The position numbers and the translations under genes are program-made. From Porphyromonadaceae bacterium H1 (lineage in GTDB: Bacteria > Bacteroidota > Bacteroidia > Bacteroidales > Paludibacteraceae), in assembly GCA_001653155.1 (NCBI GenBank), contig BDEJ01000029.1, forward strand, positions 1 to 41,827: 41,827 nucleotides of DNA, read 5' to 3'. Every line of letters starts with the position of its first letter. Within the stretch, counting starts at the first letter, position 1. The notes beneath the pieces were generated by a model. The model saw only the letters and a program-made list of their open reading frames with translations, was not told the origin of the DNA and searched no databases. This document shows positions 19,934 through 27,956 of this stretch, piece by piece.

Positions 19934-22390
19934 TTAAACCTCCGTACTTTCAAGAGTAATTATCTTAATCCCAAATGCTTCCAAATTTCCCGAAAAAGAT
20001 TTCCCCTTCGCTCCAAGCCTCAGATTTATTTGAGTTGTCGTATTACTACTGTTCATCACGATGAAATAATATGTTTTTTTATCCTCTGACACAGCGGTGA
20101 GTACCTCCAAATTAGGATTATCACTCTTAACAAGTTCTTTCGAAAGAATTAAATCGGCTTTTTGTCCGTTAATGGTGCCGGGAGCAAAACCTGTAATTTT
20201 ATGCGGTCCAACTTTAGGCGTAATAAATCCGCGCGGAAAAGAAACACGCCCTTCGCTCCTCAACTCTGCCTCCGCAAGGAGATAATCCGTAATCCAGGCA
20301 ATTTGCCACCATACATGCTGCGGATAAGGCAAAGCAATTTTATTGAAATGAGTCCAATAATACGATGCAATTCCGGAGCTTTTGTCCACAAAACAATCGC
20401 GGCCATTTGCTCCTGCTCGTGCCATGTCAAGGAATAAACTGTCCTTTGTCTCTTTGTACAAACGTACGAACATACCGGCAAAACTTGAAAGAAGTATCGG
20501 GCCTTGCGGATTAGCCGATCCCATCACTCCGATGTGTTCACAAGCCAAACCTGCTTGAGAATAGGAAAGGAGAGGATGTTTTTGCTTAAGATTTTCTTCG
20601 TCCTCAACATCATCTGCAGAATGAGTGTAAATGTAAGTCGTATAATATCTTGCTGTTTTCAATGCCGCATCTCTGTATAATTTATTTTGAGTTAATCCAT
20701 ACAAGTCCATCAAAGCCTCAACAGCCATTGCGGTAGAAAAGTCAGGAGCAAATCGTGTATCTCCACAAACTCCCAAAAAGCTCTTTTTATCAACAGCATT
20801 CCCTACAAACCAGTCGGCTCCCCTTAGAGCTGCATGCAGATATTCTTCATTGCCCAATATCTTATAGGCCACATACATTCCGTAAAATGTAGGTCTATGA
20901 TCCTTCAAGTCTTGTAGGATCTCTTTCCCAGTACTTTTATCGATACCCAGAGGCCAACTCCCATCCTCACGTTGGAGGGAAAGCAGCAAATCGGCAGCCC
21001 AACGTATCCTTTCTTTAACCTCTCCCGCTTGCGGCTCGAATAATGCAATATTTGCCAAATCAATCAAAGAATAATAAGTAATACCAATAGGTTCGACATG
21101 ATCACCCCATTCTTCCACCCATCGTTTACTCTTCCATAAATAATATTGCCCTTTCGGAGCTCCTTGGAATTTTCCTGAGTCGTATTGTTGCTCCAACTTA
21201 AAGTTTAGAGCATAGGGCAAGATTTCTTCGTTCAACATCCGATTTTGAGTAAATCTCGACAGCATCCACATGGCTCCGTAATCAGAATTTTTCATCGCAT
21301 CACCATCCGCTCCCTTGATTCCTCCATTATAATCTTGAGCTGCCATTTCCAATTCTCCGGTATTCACTTTTCGGAATAAGTCAGGATTCTCTGTCATATA
21401 ACGATACATTCTCAACACACGTTCCGACAAAGAAAGTTTATTCCGCAACTTGCGCATAGTTCCAAAATCAAACACTTCATAAATCGCTTGCTTGTAAACG
21501 GAGTACCAATCCTCTTTAGACAAAATATATTGAAACGAGAACTGTAAACTGTCTCCCGCCCTACAGTATGAGTTCGGCATACCTAATATGGGATAATAAA
21601 GCTTCGGCGACAACTCCTTTTTATCATTCATGAAAGCATAACCGACATTCCAATTGTGGTGTGTATTTTCTCCCTTTGTAAATGCTTTTCGAGGATATGA
21701 CTTAAACGGAGCAACTCCTATGGTCAAGCTATCAGTTTGTAAAATGGAAATCGGCGTCGTAACACACTTATCCTGATATATAACAGGGATATCCGGTAAT
21801 CCATGTTCATAGGCATAAGCCTCCACAAAATCAGGGTTCACCCTGTCCGCAAACACATATCCGGGTATTACGAACTGAAAATCAGCATATTTATTTATCA
21901 CAAAAACATCAGGAGTTGACACGGAATAATATCCATCCTTATGAGGTATAAAAAGCTGATTAACCAAAACTATATTCCGATCAAAAGAGAAATCTAAAAT
22001 AACCTCTCCATAGCTATTGGAAGCTTTCAATTTCAGAGCAGTCTTGGGAACGAGCCGGTAAGCCCCCATCCGAGTCTTTACACCGGCTGAGTTCAAACAA
22101 ATCGGATTTAAATTATTAAGCCATGCTCTTCGGGGATAAACGAATGTTTCCTCCGGAAAAAGTATTCTTCTCGAAGTCTTAAAGGTATCAACCGGGAGTG
22201 TTAGTGGAAAAGAATCCGAATAAATAAGCATTTGATCCTGAAGTTTTAGCTCTATATTTCCTTCTGTGGTTTTCAATAACAGCATATTAGCATCCGTGTT
22301 AAACGAACAGTGTTTAATAATTGGATGAGGAAATGCTGATGTGCTATCGAGCAATAGAAAAAAAACTAAAATCAAAAAATATTTATTCAT
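19934..22390 (-). CDS. Exported beta-sandwich/alpha-alpha-toroid protein, candidate polysaccharide-degrading enzyme
   Basis: No named family recognised for this 818-aa protein. A signal peptide (MNKYFLILVFFLLLDSTSAF) leads into a beta-rich domain (about 25-290) that ends in PILGMPNSY at 267, then a helical domain (about 305-735). Repeated helical hairpins are visible: GITYYSLIDLANIALF, RIRWAADLLLSLQREDGSWP, HAALRGADWFVG, AAMAVEALMDLYGL-like and HVWWQIAWITDYLL. The DGSW turn and W/Y/D-rich inner helices fit six- or seven-hairpin toroids found in glycoside hydrolases and polysaccharide lyases. A short beta domain ends the protein. It lacks the CBM-like N-terminus of its 1117-aa relative but shares the same linker block without gaps. 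Its stop and the FAD gene start frame a tight cluster; the gap to the FAD gene is 9 nt. Confidence 0.7.
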   Translation of the reverse strand: MNKYFLILVFFLLLDSTSAFPHPIIKHCSFNTDANMLLLKTTEGNIELKLQDQMLIYSDSFPLTLPVDTFKTSRRILFPEETFVYPRRAWLNNLNPICLNSAGVKTRMGAYRLVPKTALKLKASNSYGEVILDFSFDRNIVLVNQLFIPHKDGYYSVSTPDVFVINKYADFQFVIPGYVFADRVNPDFVEAYAYEHGLPDIPVIYQDKCVTTPISILQTDSLTIGVAPFKSYPRKAFTKGENTHHNWNVGYAFMNDKKELSPKLYYPILGMPNSYCRAGDSLQFSFQYILSKEDWYSVYKQAIYEVFDFGTMRKLRNKLSLSERVLRMYRYMTENPDLFRKVNTGELEMAAQDYNGGIKGADGDAMKNSDYGAMWMLSRFTQNRMLNEEILPYALNFKLEQQYDSGKFQGAPKGQYYLWKSKRWVEEWGDHVEPIGITYYSLIDLANIALFEPQAGEVKERIRWAADLLLSLQREDGSWPLGIDKSTGKEILQDLKDHRPTFYGMYVAYKILGNEEYLHAALRGADWFVGNAVDKKSFLGVCGDTRFAPDFSTAMAVEALMDLYGLTQNKLYRDAALKTARYYTTYIYTHSADDVEDEENLKQKHPLLSYSQAGLACEHIGVMGSANPQGPILLSSFAGMFVRLYKETKDSLFLDMARAGANGRDCFVDKSSGIASYYWTHFNKIALPYPQHVWWQIAWITDYLLAEAELRSEGRVSFPRGFITPKVGPHKITGFAPGTINGQKADLILSKELVKSDNPNLEVLTAVSEDKKTYYFIVMNSSNTTTQINLRLGAKGKSFSGNLEAFGIKIITLESTEV

Positions 22391-22399
22391 AATATCAGT

Positions 22400-24700
22400 T
22401 CAGTTTATCTGGATACCAAATAACGCAACGGGAACATTATCATTCGAGTTTTTAAGGTGAATCTCCAATTCATCAACAAGGATCTCTTCGTCTAAAACAA
22501 GCTGAACCTCCGTCTTAAAGTTCCCTTTTTCTTTTTTAAGTACAAGATTCTTGGAGCGCAATTCGATCGTGTCGACGCAAAAAGGCATCTTACGGTCATG
22601 ATGTCCCCATTGTACCGTCTCCATCGCATGGTCGTAGTCCGTATCGGCAAAAAGCCTGACAGAACGTATTTTTTTACTTTCATTCCAAGAAATTTTGATC
22701 GTCGGGTCTTCATCATTCAAATTAGACACCCATGCATTTGGCTGATTCGTAGGACGATAAGGAGTCTGAAGTAAATTTTCTTTAGAAAAGCAGCTTATAG
22801 CCGGCTCAATAGTCATCGCAATATTTTGTCCTTGAGGTCTGCGTTCCGGACACCAGAACTCAAACTCTTCAATACCAAGATCTTCGGAGTTCTCTTGTTT
22901 ACCGAAGTTTGAAATAGCCGGCAATATCTTATTAAAAACAGATAAAATACCTGTAACTAACATTTTAGATGTCAACAAGGCTGTTTTGTCATTTTTAGAG
23001 AAGCAGATGAAAGCATAACAAGCATACGGAATCCGTGCATTAAATCTAATCGTAAGTTTATGTTCTCCAGGAGATAAGTCAAAATATTGTGTTTCGAGAA
23101 TAACATCAGGAGTATAATTAAAAGGTTTACTGCTTATGCGCAACTCAACTTGCTGTTGAGTCTGATCACTTACTTTAACTCTCACCGTGATAACAGGGAG
23201 CCTCCCCTCATTCAAAGGCAGGATCTGCGCATTAGCATGCGAAAGACTCCTCCATGCTCCATCAAAAGGTATTTCACCCAGCTGTAACTCGGAAGAAACT
23301 TTTATTTCGGCTTCTTCCAATATTTTATCAGAATATACGACATCGGTTTGTGGCAAATACACGGCCTTTTTAGTTAATATTGTTTGAATATCTTTCATTT
23401 TTGCAGCTTCCATTATACCCTGAGGCTTACATTTATACCTCAGACAATAAGCTGCAGCCGTCCCAACGACTTCTCCTCCTGCTGCCGAGGTAGCCATTAC
23501 TCGGGTAGAGGCAAATGCCACGTGAGAAGCACTTATAATGCGACCGGCTAAAAAGACATTATCCAAGTCCGGTGTGATGTAACATCGATACGGAATGGGA
23601 TAAATACCTTTGGTATGCCACTGATTACAAGCTTTCTTCCCTGTACTGAAAACCCCATCAGCAGGATGCAAATCAAGCGACCAGCCTCCAAAGGCCACTG
23701 TATCGGGCTGTTTCCTTTGTTCAATTATATCTTTTTGATTCAACATATAATACCCAACAAAGCGTCGACTCTCTCTCTTACCAGGAATACATCCAACCCA
23801 CTCTAAAGTCATATTCTCTACTTCAGAATATTTTCCGGAATTTTTTATGTAGTTCCAAATACCGTATAATACTTCGAGCAATTTATATTTAATTTCTTCC
23901 GTATCAGTGATAGTATCTAAGCGACCTCCATATTCAATCCACCAATATTTACAACCACTTTGATGAGGCATGAAGTAATCAGCACTTTGCAAACGATTGA
24001 TATATCTCTCTACATCTTCTATTTTCAGAGCAAACTCCGGCGCTATGTATTCTACAGGATATCCTACATCCTTGGTATAAAAAAACATCGTATGCCCTAA
24101 TTTTTCTCCATACGTAATCTTATCGGGAGCAAATTTCTCACTAAATTCGCCAGTATCTTCCGCTCCGATACGAAAGCGAGCGCCACCGAGATATGCTAAT
24201 AATCCATCGCCTGTCGAATCACAAAAATATGGAGCAGAGAATTTATATTTCGTTTCATTTTGAGGATTATAAGCAGAAACAGAAGAAATACTGTGTATAT
24301 CCGATTTTTCCACATCAATAATCACTGTATTTAGAAACAAGGATATATTGCTTTCCAAAAGCACTTTATCTAACAACAAAGTATCAAAAACAATAGGATT
24401 CCCTTCTTTATTCTTATAGGTATTTTCAACTAAAATTTCATTTAGAATTCCTCCTTCTCGAGCCCATCGATTATTATTTCCCATATGCGAAGTTGCACCT
24501 AAAACCCATAGGCGAACTTCGCTAGAAGCATTACCTCCTAAAACAGGTCTATCTTGTATCAAAGCGACTCTAATTCCGAAACGAGCCGCTGCAATAGCAG
24601 CACAAACTCCGGCCATTCCTCCTCCTGCAACAACAAAATCAAAATCAAGATTTACTGTCTTTACAGAGCGCTTTTCTTTTAGAAAAAACTCTTCGATCAT
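22400..24700 (-). CDS. FAD-dependent oxidoreductase (FAD_oxidored type) with C-terminal beta-sandwich domains
   Basis: A 766-aa protein whose first ~450 residues form an FAD-binding oxidoreductase. The dinucleotide motif VVAGGGMAGVCAA (GxGxxG at 26-31) is followed by a D50 at the end of beta-2 and by RPVLGGNASSEVRLW and DSTGDGLLAYLGGA. The last third does not belong to the flavin fold. A beta-sandwich at about 470-600 (FDLSPGEHKLTIRFNARIPY) is followed by a discoidin-like segment (about 640-766) with KIRSVRLFADTDYDHAMETV. No signal peptide is present: the start MIEEFFLKEKRSVKTVN is charged and leads straight into the flavin fold, so a cytoplasmic location is predicted. Substrate unknown; oxidation of a sugar hydroxyl is a reasonable guess from the context. 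It starts 9 nt after the symporter stop. Confidence 0.85.
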   Translation of the reverse strand: MIEEFFLKEKRSVKTVNLDFDFVVAGGGMAGVCAAIAAARFGIRVALIQDRPVLGGNASSEVRLWVLGATSHMGNNNRWAREGGILNEILVENTYKNKEGNPIVFDTLLLDKVLLESNISLFLNTVIIDVEKSDIHSISSVSAYNPQNETKYKFSAPYFCDSTGDGLLAYLGGARFRIGAEDTGEFSEKFAPDKITYGEKLGHTMFFYTKDVGYPVEYIAPEFALKIEDVERYINRLQSADYFMPHQSGCKYWWIEYGGRLDTITDTEEIKYKLLEVLYGIWNYIKNSGKYSEVENMTLEWVGCIPGKRESRRFVGYYMLNQKDIIEQRKQPDTVAFGGWSLDLHPADGVFSTGKKACNQWHTKGIYPIPYRCYITPDLDNVFLAGRIISASHVAFASTRVMATSAAGGEVVGTAAAYCLRYKCKPQGIMEAAKMKDIQTILTKKAVYLPQTDVVYSDKILEEAEIKVSSELQLGEIPFDGAWRSLSHANAQILPLNEGRLPVITVRVKVSDQTQQQVELRISSKPFNYTPDVILETQYFDLSPGEHKLTIRFNARIPYACYAFICFSKNDKTALLTSKMLVTGILSVFNKILPAISNFGKQENSEDLGIEEFEFWCPERRPQGQNIAMTIEPAISCFSKENLLQTPYRPTNQPNAWVSNLNDEDPTIKISWNESKKIRSVRLFADTDYDHAMETVQWGHHDRKMPFCVDTIELRSKNLVLKKEKGNFKTEVQLVLDEEILVDELEIHLKNSNDNVPVALFGIQIN

Positions 24701-24709
24701 AATTATTTT

Positions 24710-26371
24710 TTAAGCTGTCTTTATTATAATCAAACTCAACAACACAAATACAGCTCCTATTGTGGTGACAAACAAAGTATGGACTGGAGTTAATAAACCC
24801 AATATAAAAATGGCCAGTCCGATAGAGAAAACACCCCTTCCAACTACTTTCTGACTGTATTTGTTTTCATCCTTTATTCGCTGTATCTGTTCTTGTGAGA
24901 TCAAATGTCTTTTTTGATAGTTATCTTTTTCCAAAATCTTGTACTCATTAAACAGGGAAGAGCTTTTACCCTTAATGGCATAGTAACATTCAAAGAAAAG
25001 CAGACATAGTACCGGAAATACGACTCCAACTACCATTTCCTCTGCCCTGTTCAAAGAAAAATCAAATAGCCAAGGTGTAACGAACTTTAGGAATCCATTA
25101 ATAAGCAAGCTAATAATAGTCGATGAAAACACAGAGAATCCGGTTTGTCTCTTAGAAAACAAGGTCCAAATAACGGGTAAGTAAAGCGGTACTCCCGTGA
25201 GAGCTGCCAAGCTGATAACCACATTAACCACACCTCCCATATGAGGAATCAAAAGAGCAATCAAGACACTAATAACTCCAAAGATCACAGTAGAGAGCCG
25301 GGCAATAAGCATCAATCTTTTCTCCGAACTACGGGGATGTAAACGTTTAAATATATCATTTGTAATCACTCCTGAGGCTATATTCAATTTGGAGTTCATC
25401 GCACTGGTTGTCGCAAAAATCATCCCGCCGACCATCAGTCCTAATATACCTTTAGGAAGTACCTCTTTACACATCATGAGGTATGCCCCCTCAGACTCCG
25501 TAAAACTCAAATCAGGATTCACAATACGGTACAACATAGGAGGCAACATCCAAAGAATCGGGTTGATAAAATACAAAGTTGCAAATAACCATGCTACCTT
25601 TCGAGAATCCGTCTCAGTTTTTACACAAGTGAAGCGTTGAACGTAAGCCCAATTACCTCCGAGAAAAATTGTATTATAAACAGCAAAAGCGAAAATAAAA
25701 ACCCAAGAATATTCGTAGTTGAAAAAATCCAGAAAGGTAGTTGGCGTCTGAATAAACAAATTGCTTACACCATCAGCTTTTTCAACCGACAACGGAACAA
25801 CTATAATTATAGCTGCAAGAAGAATAACAAATTGAAGAATATCTGTAGAAACAACAGCCCAAAGCCCTCCAATAGATACGTATAGAATACAAAAGAAGCC
25901 TAACAGAATAATACAAAGGTCCAAATCAAAACCTGTGGAAACCTCAACGATTTTAGCTACCGGATAAAGAAAAGATGCTGTAAGAAAAAGAGAAATAAAT
26001 AAAAATAGAAAGGTGTATTTTTTCTGTACAGAAATTCCCAGCCTTTTATTTATATATTCAGCCACCGTAAGCACCCCTGTGCGATGCCATCTGGGAGCGA
26101 TTAAAAAACCTACGATAAGACCCGCAAGCGCCATAGTCCATTGAATCGATATGGCAACCATCCCATGATAATAGGCTACGGACCCCCAGACCACAAATGT
26201 ACCTGCCGAAAAAAAGCCCATAAATAAAGACAAACCGCTCATCTGCCAAGGTACAGCTCCTCCTGCAGCAAAAAAAGAAGTCATACTTGTTCCTTTCTTC
26301 GAAAATGCCAATCCCGCAGCTAAAATGCCGAGAGTCAAAAGCAATATGGTAAAAATATCAAGAAGGCCCAT
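24710..26371 (-). CDS. Sodium:solute symporter (SSS) family inner-membrane transporter
   Basis: A 553-aa polytopic protein from the ATG at 26371 (a GTG 6 nt upstream is possible). About 13 transmembrane helices can be traced, from DIFTILLLTLGILAAGLAF to the final hydrophobic pair at the C-terminus. Family features include FFAAGGAVPWQMSGLSLFMG and GTFVVWGSVAYYHG in helices 2-3, TVAEYINKRLG, and MIFATTSAMNSKLNIASGVI in the core sodium-site region. SSS members couple sodium to uptake of sugars, sialic acid, amino acids and others. As the first gene of the operon, downstream of the palindromic operator, it probably imports the monosaccharide or oxidised sugar released by the PUL enzymes. The substrate cannot be read from the sequence. 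Confidence 0.92.
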   Translation of the reverse strand: MGLLDIFTILLLTLGILAAGLAFSKKGTSMTSFFAAGGAVPWQMSGLSLFMGFFSAGTFVVWGSVAYYHGMVAISIQWTMALAGLIVGFLIAPRWHRTGVLTVAEYINKRLGISVQKKYTFLFLFISLFLTASFLYPVAKIVEVSTGFDLDLCIILLGFFCILYVSIGGLWAVVSTDILQFVILLAAIIIVVPLSVEKADGVSNLFIQTPTTFLDFFNYEYSWVFIFAFAVYNTIFLGGNWAYVQRFTCVKTETDSRKVAWLFATLYFINPILWMLPPMLYRIVNPDLSFTESEGAYLMMCKEVLPKGILGLMVGGMIFATTSAMNSKLNIASGVITNDIFKRLHPRSSEKRLMLIARLSTVIFGVISVLIALLIPHMGGVVNVVISLAALTGVPLYLPVIWTLFSKRQTGFSVFSSTIISLLINGFLKFVTPWLFDFSLNRAEEMVVGVVFPVLCLLFFECYYAIKGKSSSLFNEYKILEKDNYQKRHLISQEQIQRIKDENKYSQKVVGRGVFSIGLAIFILGLLTPVHTLFVTTIGAVFVLLSLIIIKTA

Positions 26372-26420
26372 GAACACGTGTCTTGCGTTGGTATTAATGA
26401 ATAGAGAGAAATCTCTTAGA

Positions 26421-26428
26421 CAAAGGTA
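26421..26428 (-). promoter_or_regulatory. Bacteroidota-type -7 element for the PUL operon
   Basis: The minus strand reads TACCTTTG here, a perfect match to the Bacteroidota TAnnTTTG -7 consensus, 50 nt upstream of the symporter ATG. About 20 nt further upstream only a weak TTTCC is seen instead of TTTG/TTG, as is common for promoters that need an activator. This is the only consensus element in the gap. Confidence 0.55.
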
Positions 26429-26470
26429 TGGAATAAAGAAATAGAGTGGAAATTGTTTTAAACAAATCTC

Positions 26471-26484
26471 CGTAAACGTTTACG
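26471..26484. promoter_or_regulatory. Perfect 14-bp palindrome, probable LacI-family operator
   Basis: CGTAAACGTTTACG is a perfect palindrome with a central CG, the form bound by LacI/GalR-family dimers (TnnACGnnT-like half-sites around a central CpG). It lies between the LacI-family gene and the symporter gene, both on minus. Its centre is about 53 bp upstream of the -7 element. I found no second copy in the window. Confidence 0.8.
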
Positions 26485-26512
26485 AGAGAGACAAAAAACA
26501 GCCGAAAAGAAT

Positions 26513-27538
26513 CTATTGTCTTTTCTTATGAGGAGGAATAGTGGAAGCTCGGATATTCAGCTTAGCATCAAGAGTAACCGTTTCTGGCGTCAGATCATAA
26601 TTTTTTATTTGCCTGAGCAGTTTTTCAGCGGCAATTTTACCAATCTCGAAAGTAGGCTGGTAAACGCTCGTCAATTCCATGACACGTCCTATTGGTGATT
26701 CTGAAAATCCGGCAACAGCAATATCTTCAGGCACTTTATAAGATCGTTTCTTCAGTTCGAGTATACATCCTACCGCAACAGGATCGTTTACTGCAAAGAT
26801 GGCATCCGGTTTTTCTCTCAGACTCAACAAATAATCAACTCCCACTTTAGCTCGATCCTGCTGAACACCAACATGCATAATTAGATGCTCCTTCACAGGC
26901 AAATTATAGGCAGTCAAAGCATCCAAATAACCCTGAAGTCGCTGCTTAGTGACAGACAAGTGTTCATTTCCAGCCAAATGAGCGATATTACGATAACCAC
27001 ATTTTATCAAATGCTCAACAACCTTGAATGCCCATTTCCTATCATCGATAACAACATGATTAGCATTTAATTCAGGTAAAACCCTATTCACAAAAACGAG
27101 AGGCATCCGCTCTTGAATCAATCGCCTGAACAAGTCCAAATTATTAGTATCTTTGGCAACGGAAACAATCAAACCTTCAACCATGCTTTCTTCAAGCATC
27201 TCTATGTTTTTTCGTTCCAAGGTAGAAGACTCATTCGACTGGCAGATGAGTACCTGAAAGCCTTCTTTGTTTACGACCTCTTGTATTCCAATTATTATCT
27301 CCGGGAAAAAGAATGTAACAAACTCAGGCACAACGACTCCTATCATATTACTCCTCCTCTTCAAGAGATTACGAGCTTGAATATTGGGTTTATAACGCAT
27401 TTCATTGGCCTTATCCAATATATTCTGCTTTGTTTCAGGATGAATTTCATGGCTGTTGTTCAAGGCTCGTGAAACCGTTGCAATCGAAACCCCTAATTCA
27501 CGTGCTATATCCTTGATGGTTACTTTTGAAGATGTCAT
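26513..27538 (-). CDS. LacI/GalR-family transcriptional regulator of the PUL
   Basis: A 341-aa protein of the usual family length. The N-terminal helix-turn-helix (TIKDIARELGVSIATVSRAL, residues about 7-26) and hinge helix (KPNIQARNLLKRRSNMIGVV, about 54-73) are intact, followed by a periplasmic-binding-protein-like effector domain (AIFAVNDPVAVGCILELKKR and IAVAGFSESPIGRVM near 230-285). It should bind as a dimer to the 14-bp palindrome just downstream of its own gene and respond to a sugar or sugar phosphate made by the PUL. Most SusC/D loci are run by hybrid two-component, SusR-like or ECF-sigma systems, so a LacI protein is less usual. ATG start at 27538. The upstream 27541-27700 region shows no consensus promoter. 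Confidence 0.95.
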   Translation of the reverse strand: MTSSKVTIKDIARELGVSIATVSRALNNSHEIHPETKQNILDKANEMRYKPNIQARNLLKRRSNMIGVVVPEFVTFFFPEIIIGIQEVVNKEGFQVLICQSNESSTLERKNIEMLEESMVEGLIVSVAKDTNNLDLFRRLIQERMPLVFVNRVLPELNANHVVIDDRKWAFKVVEHLIKCGYRNIAHLAGNEHLSVTKQRLQGYLDALTAYNLPVKEHLIMHVGVQQDRAKVGVDYLLSLREKPDAIFAVNDPVAVGCILELKKRSYKVPEDIAVAGFSESPIGRVMELTSVYQPTFEIGKIAAEKLLRQIKNYDLTPETVTLDAKLNIRASTIPPHKKRQ

Positions 27539-27699
27539 TTATCCAAGTTTATCGATAATTCAGGAATAACAATATAATTGACCAAAGAGCTTGAATGCTT
27601 TTTTTATTTTGCAAGTTCTTATTGCGATTGACGTAAATCCTCCTTTCCTCTCTAAATATCCCGCAAAATGATTGGAAAGAATTCAGAAATATTTTCATA

Positions 27700-27739
27700 A
27701 AACAAAAAGCCAAATAGCTAATACTTTAACTATTTGACT
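27700..27739 (-). terminator. Intrinsic terminator of tRNA-Leu
   Basis: On the minus strand AGTCAAATAG (27739-27730) pairs with CTATTTGGCT (27717-27708) in a 10-bp stem with one G-T pair, followed directly by TTTTGTTT. It begins 7 nt after the CCA end of the tRNA and insulates the LacI gene from tRNA transcription. Confidence 0.75.
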
Positions 27740-27746
27740 TTACCTC

Positions 27747-27833
27747 TGGTACCCAGAGCCGGGATCGAACCGGCATGGAAGTGAATCCACTGGTGTTTGA
27801 GACCAGCGCGTCTACCAATTCCGCCATCTGGGC
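27747..27833 (-). tRNA. tRNA-Leu (anticodon CAA)
   Basis: The minus strand folds as a class II tRNA. The acceptor GCCCAGA pairs with TCTGGGT (closing G-U pair), the discriminator is A, and CCA is encoded (27747-27749). The anticodon stem is CTGGT/ACCAG with loop CTCAAAC, giving anticodon CAA, which reads UUG leucine codons. A long variable arm and the T-loop GGTTCGATCC are clear. It has its own promoter and terminator. Confidence 0.97.
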
Positions 27834-27844
27834 TTTTGCGCGTG

Positions 27845-27875
27845 CAAAGGTAAGTTATTTTTTCTAATCTGCAAA
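27845..27875 (-). promoter_or_regulatory. Promoter of tRNA-Leu
   Basis: The minus strand reads TTTG (27875-27872), a 19-nt spacer and TACCTTTG (27852-27845), an ideal Bacteroidota -33/-7 pair. The -7 element ends 12 nt before the tRNA 5' end, so transcription starts within a few bases of the mature tRNA. Confidence 0.85.
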
Positions 27876-27956
27876 CTGCTTTTTATTTTTTTGTTCGGAA
27901 CTGATGAGGATAGGCAACTCATGGTTGCTCGACGCATTTTGTCCGAAAGCGTACAT

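Noticed and set aside
27549-27558. Palindrome TTATCGATAA just upstream of the LacI-family start as an autoregulatory operator
   Set aside because: It is short and AT-rich and does not resemble the CGTAAACGTTTACG site; not enough to call.
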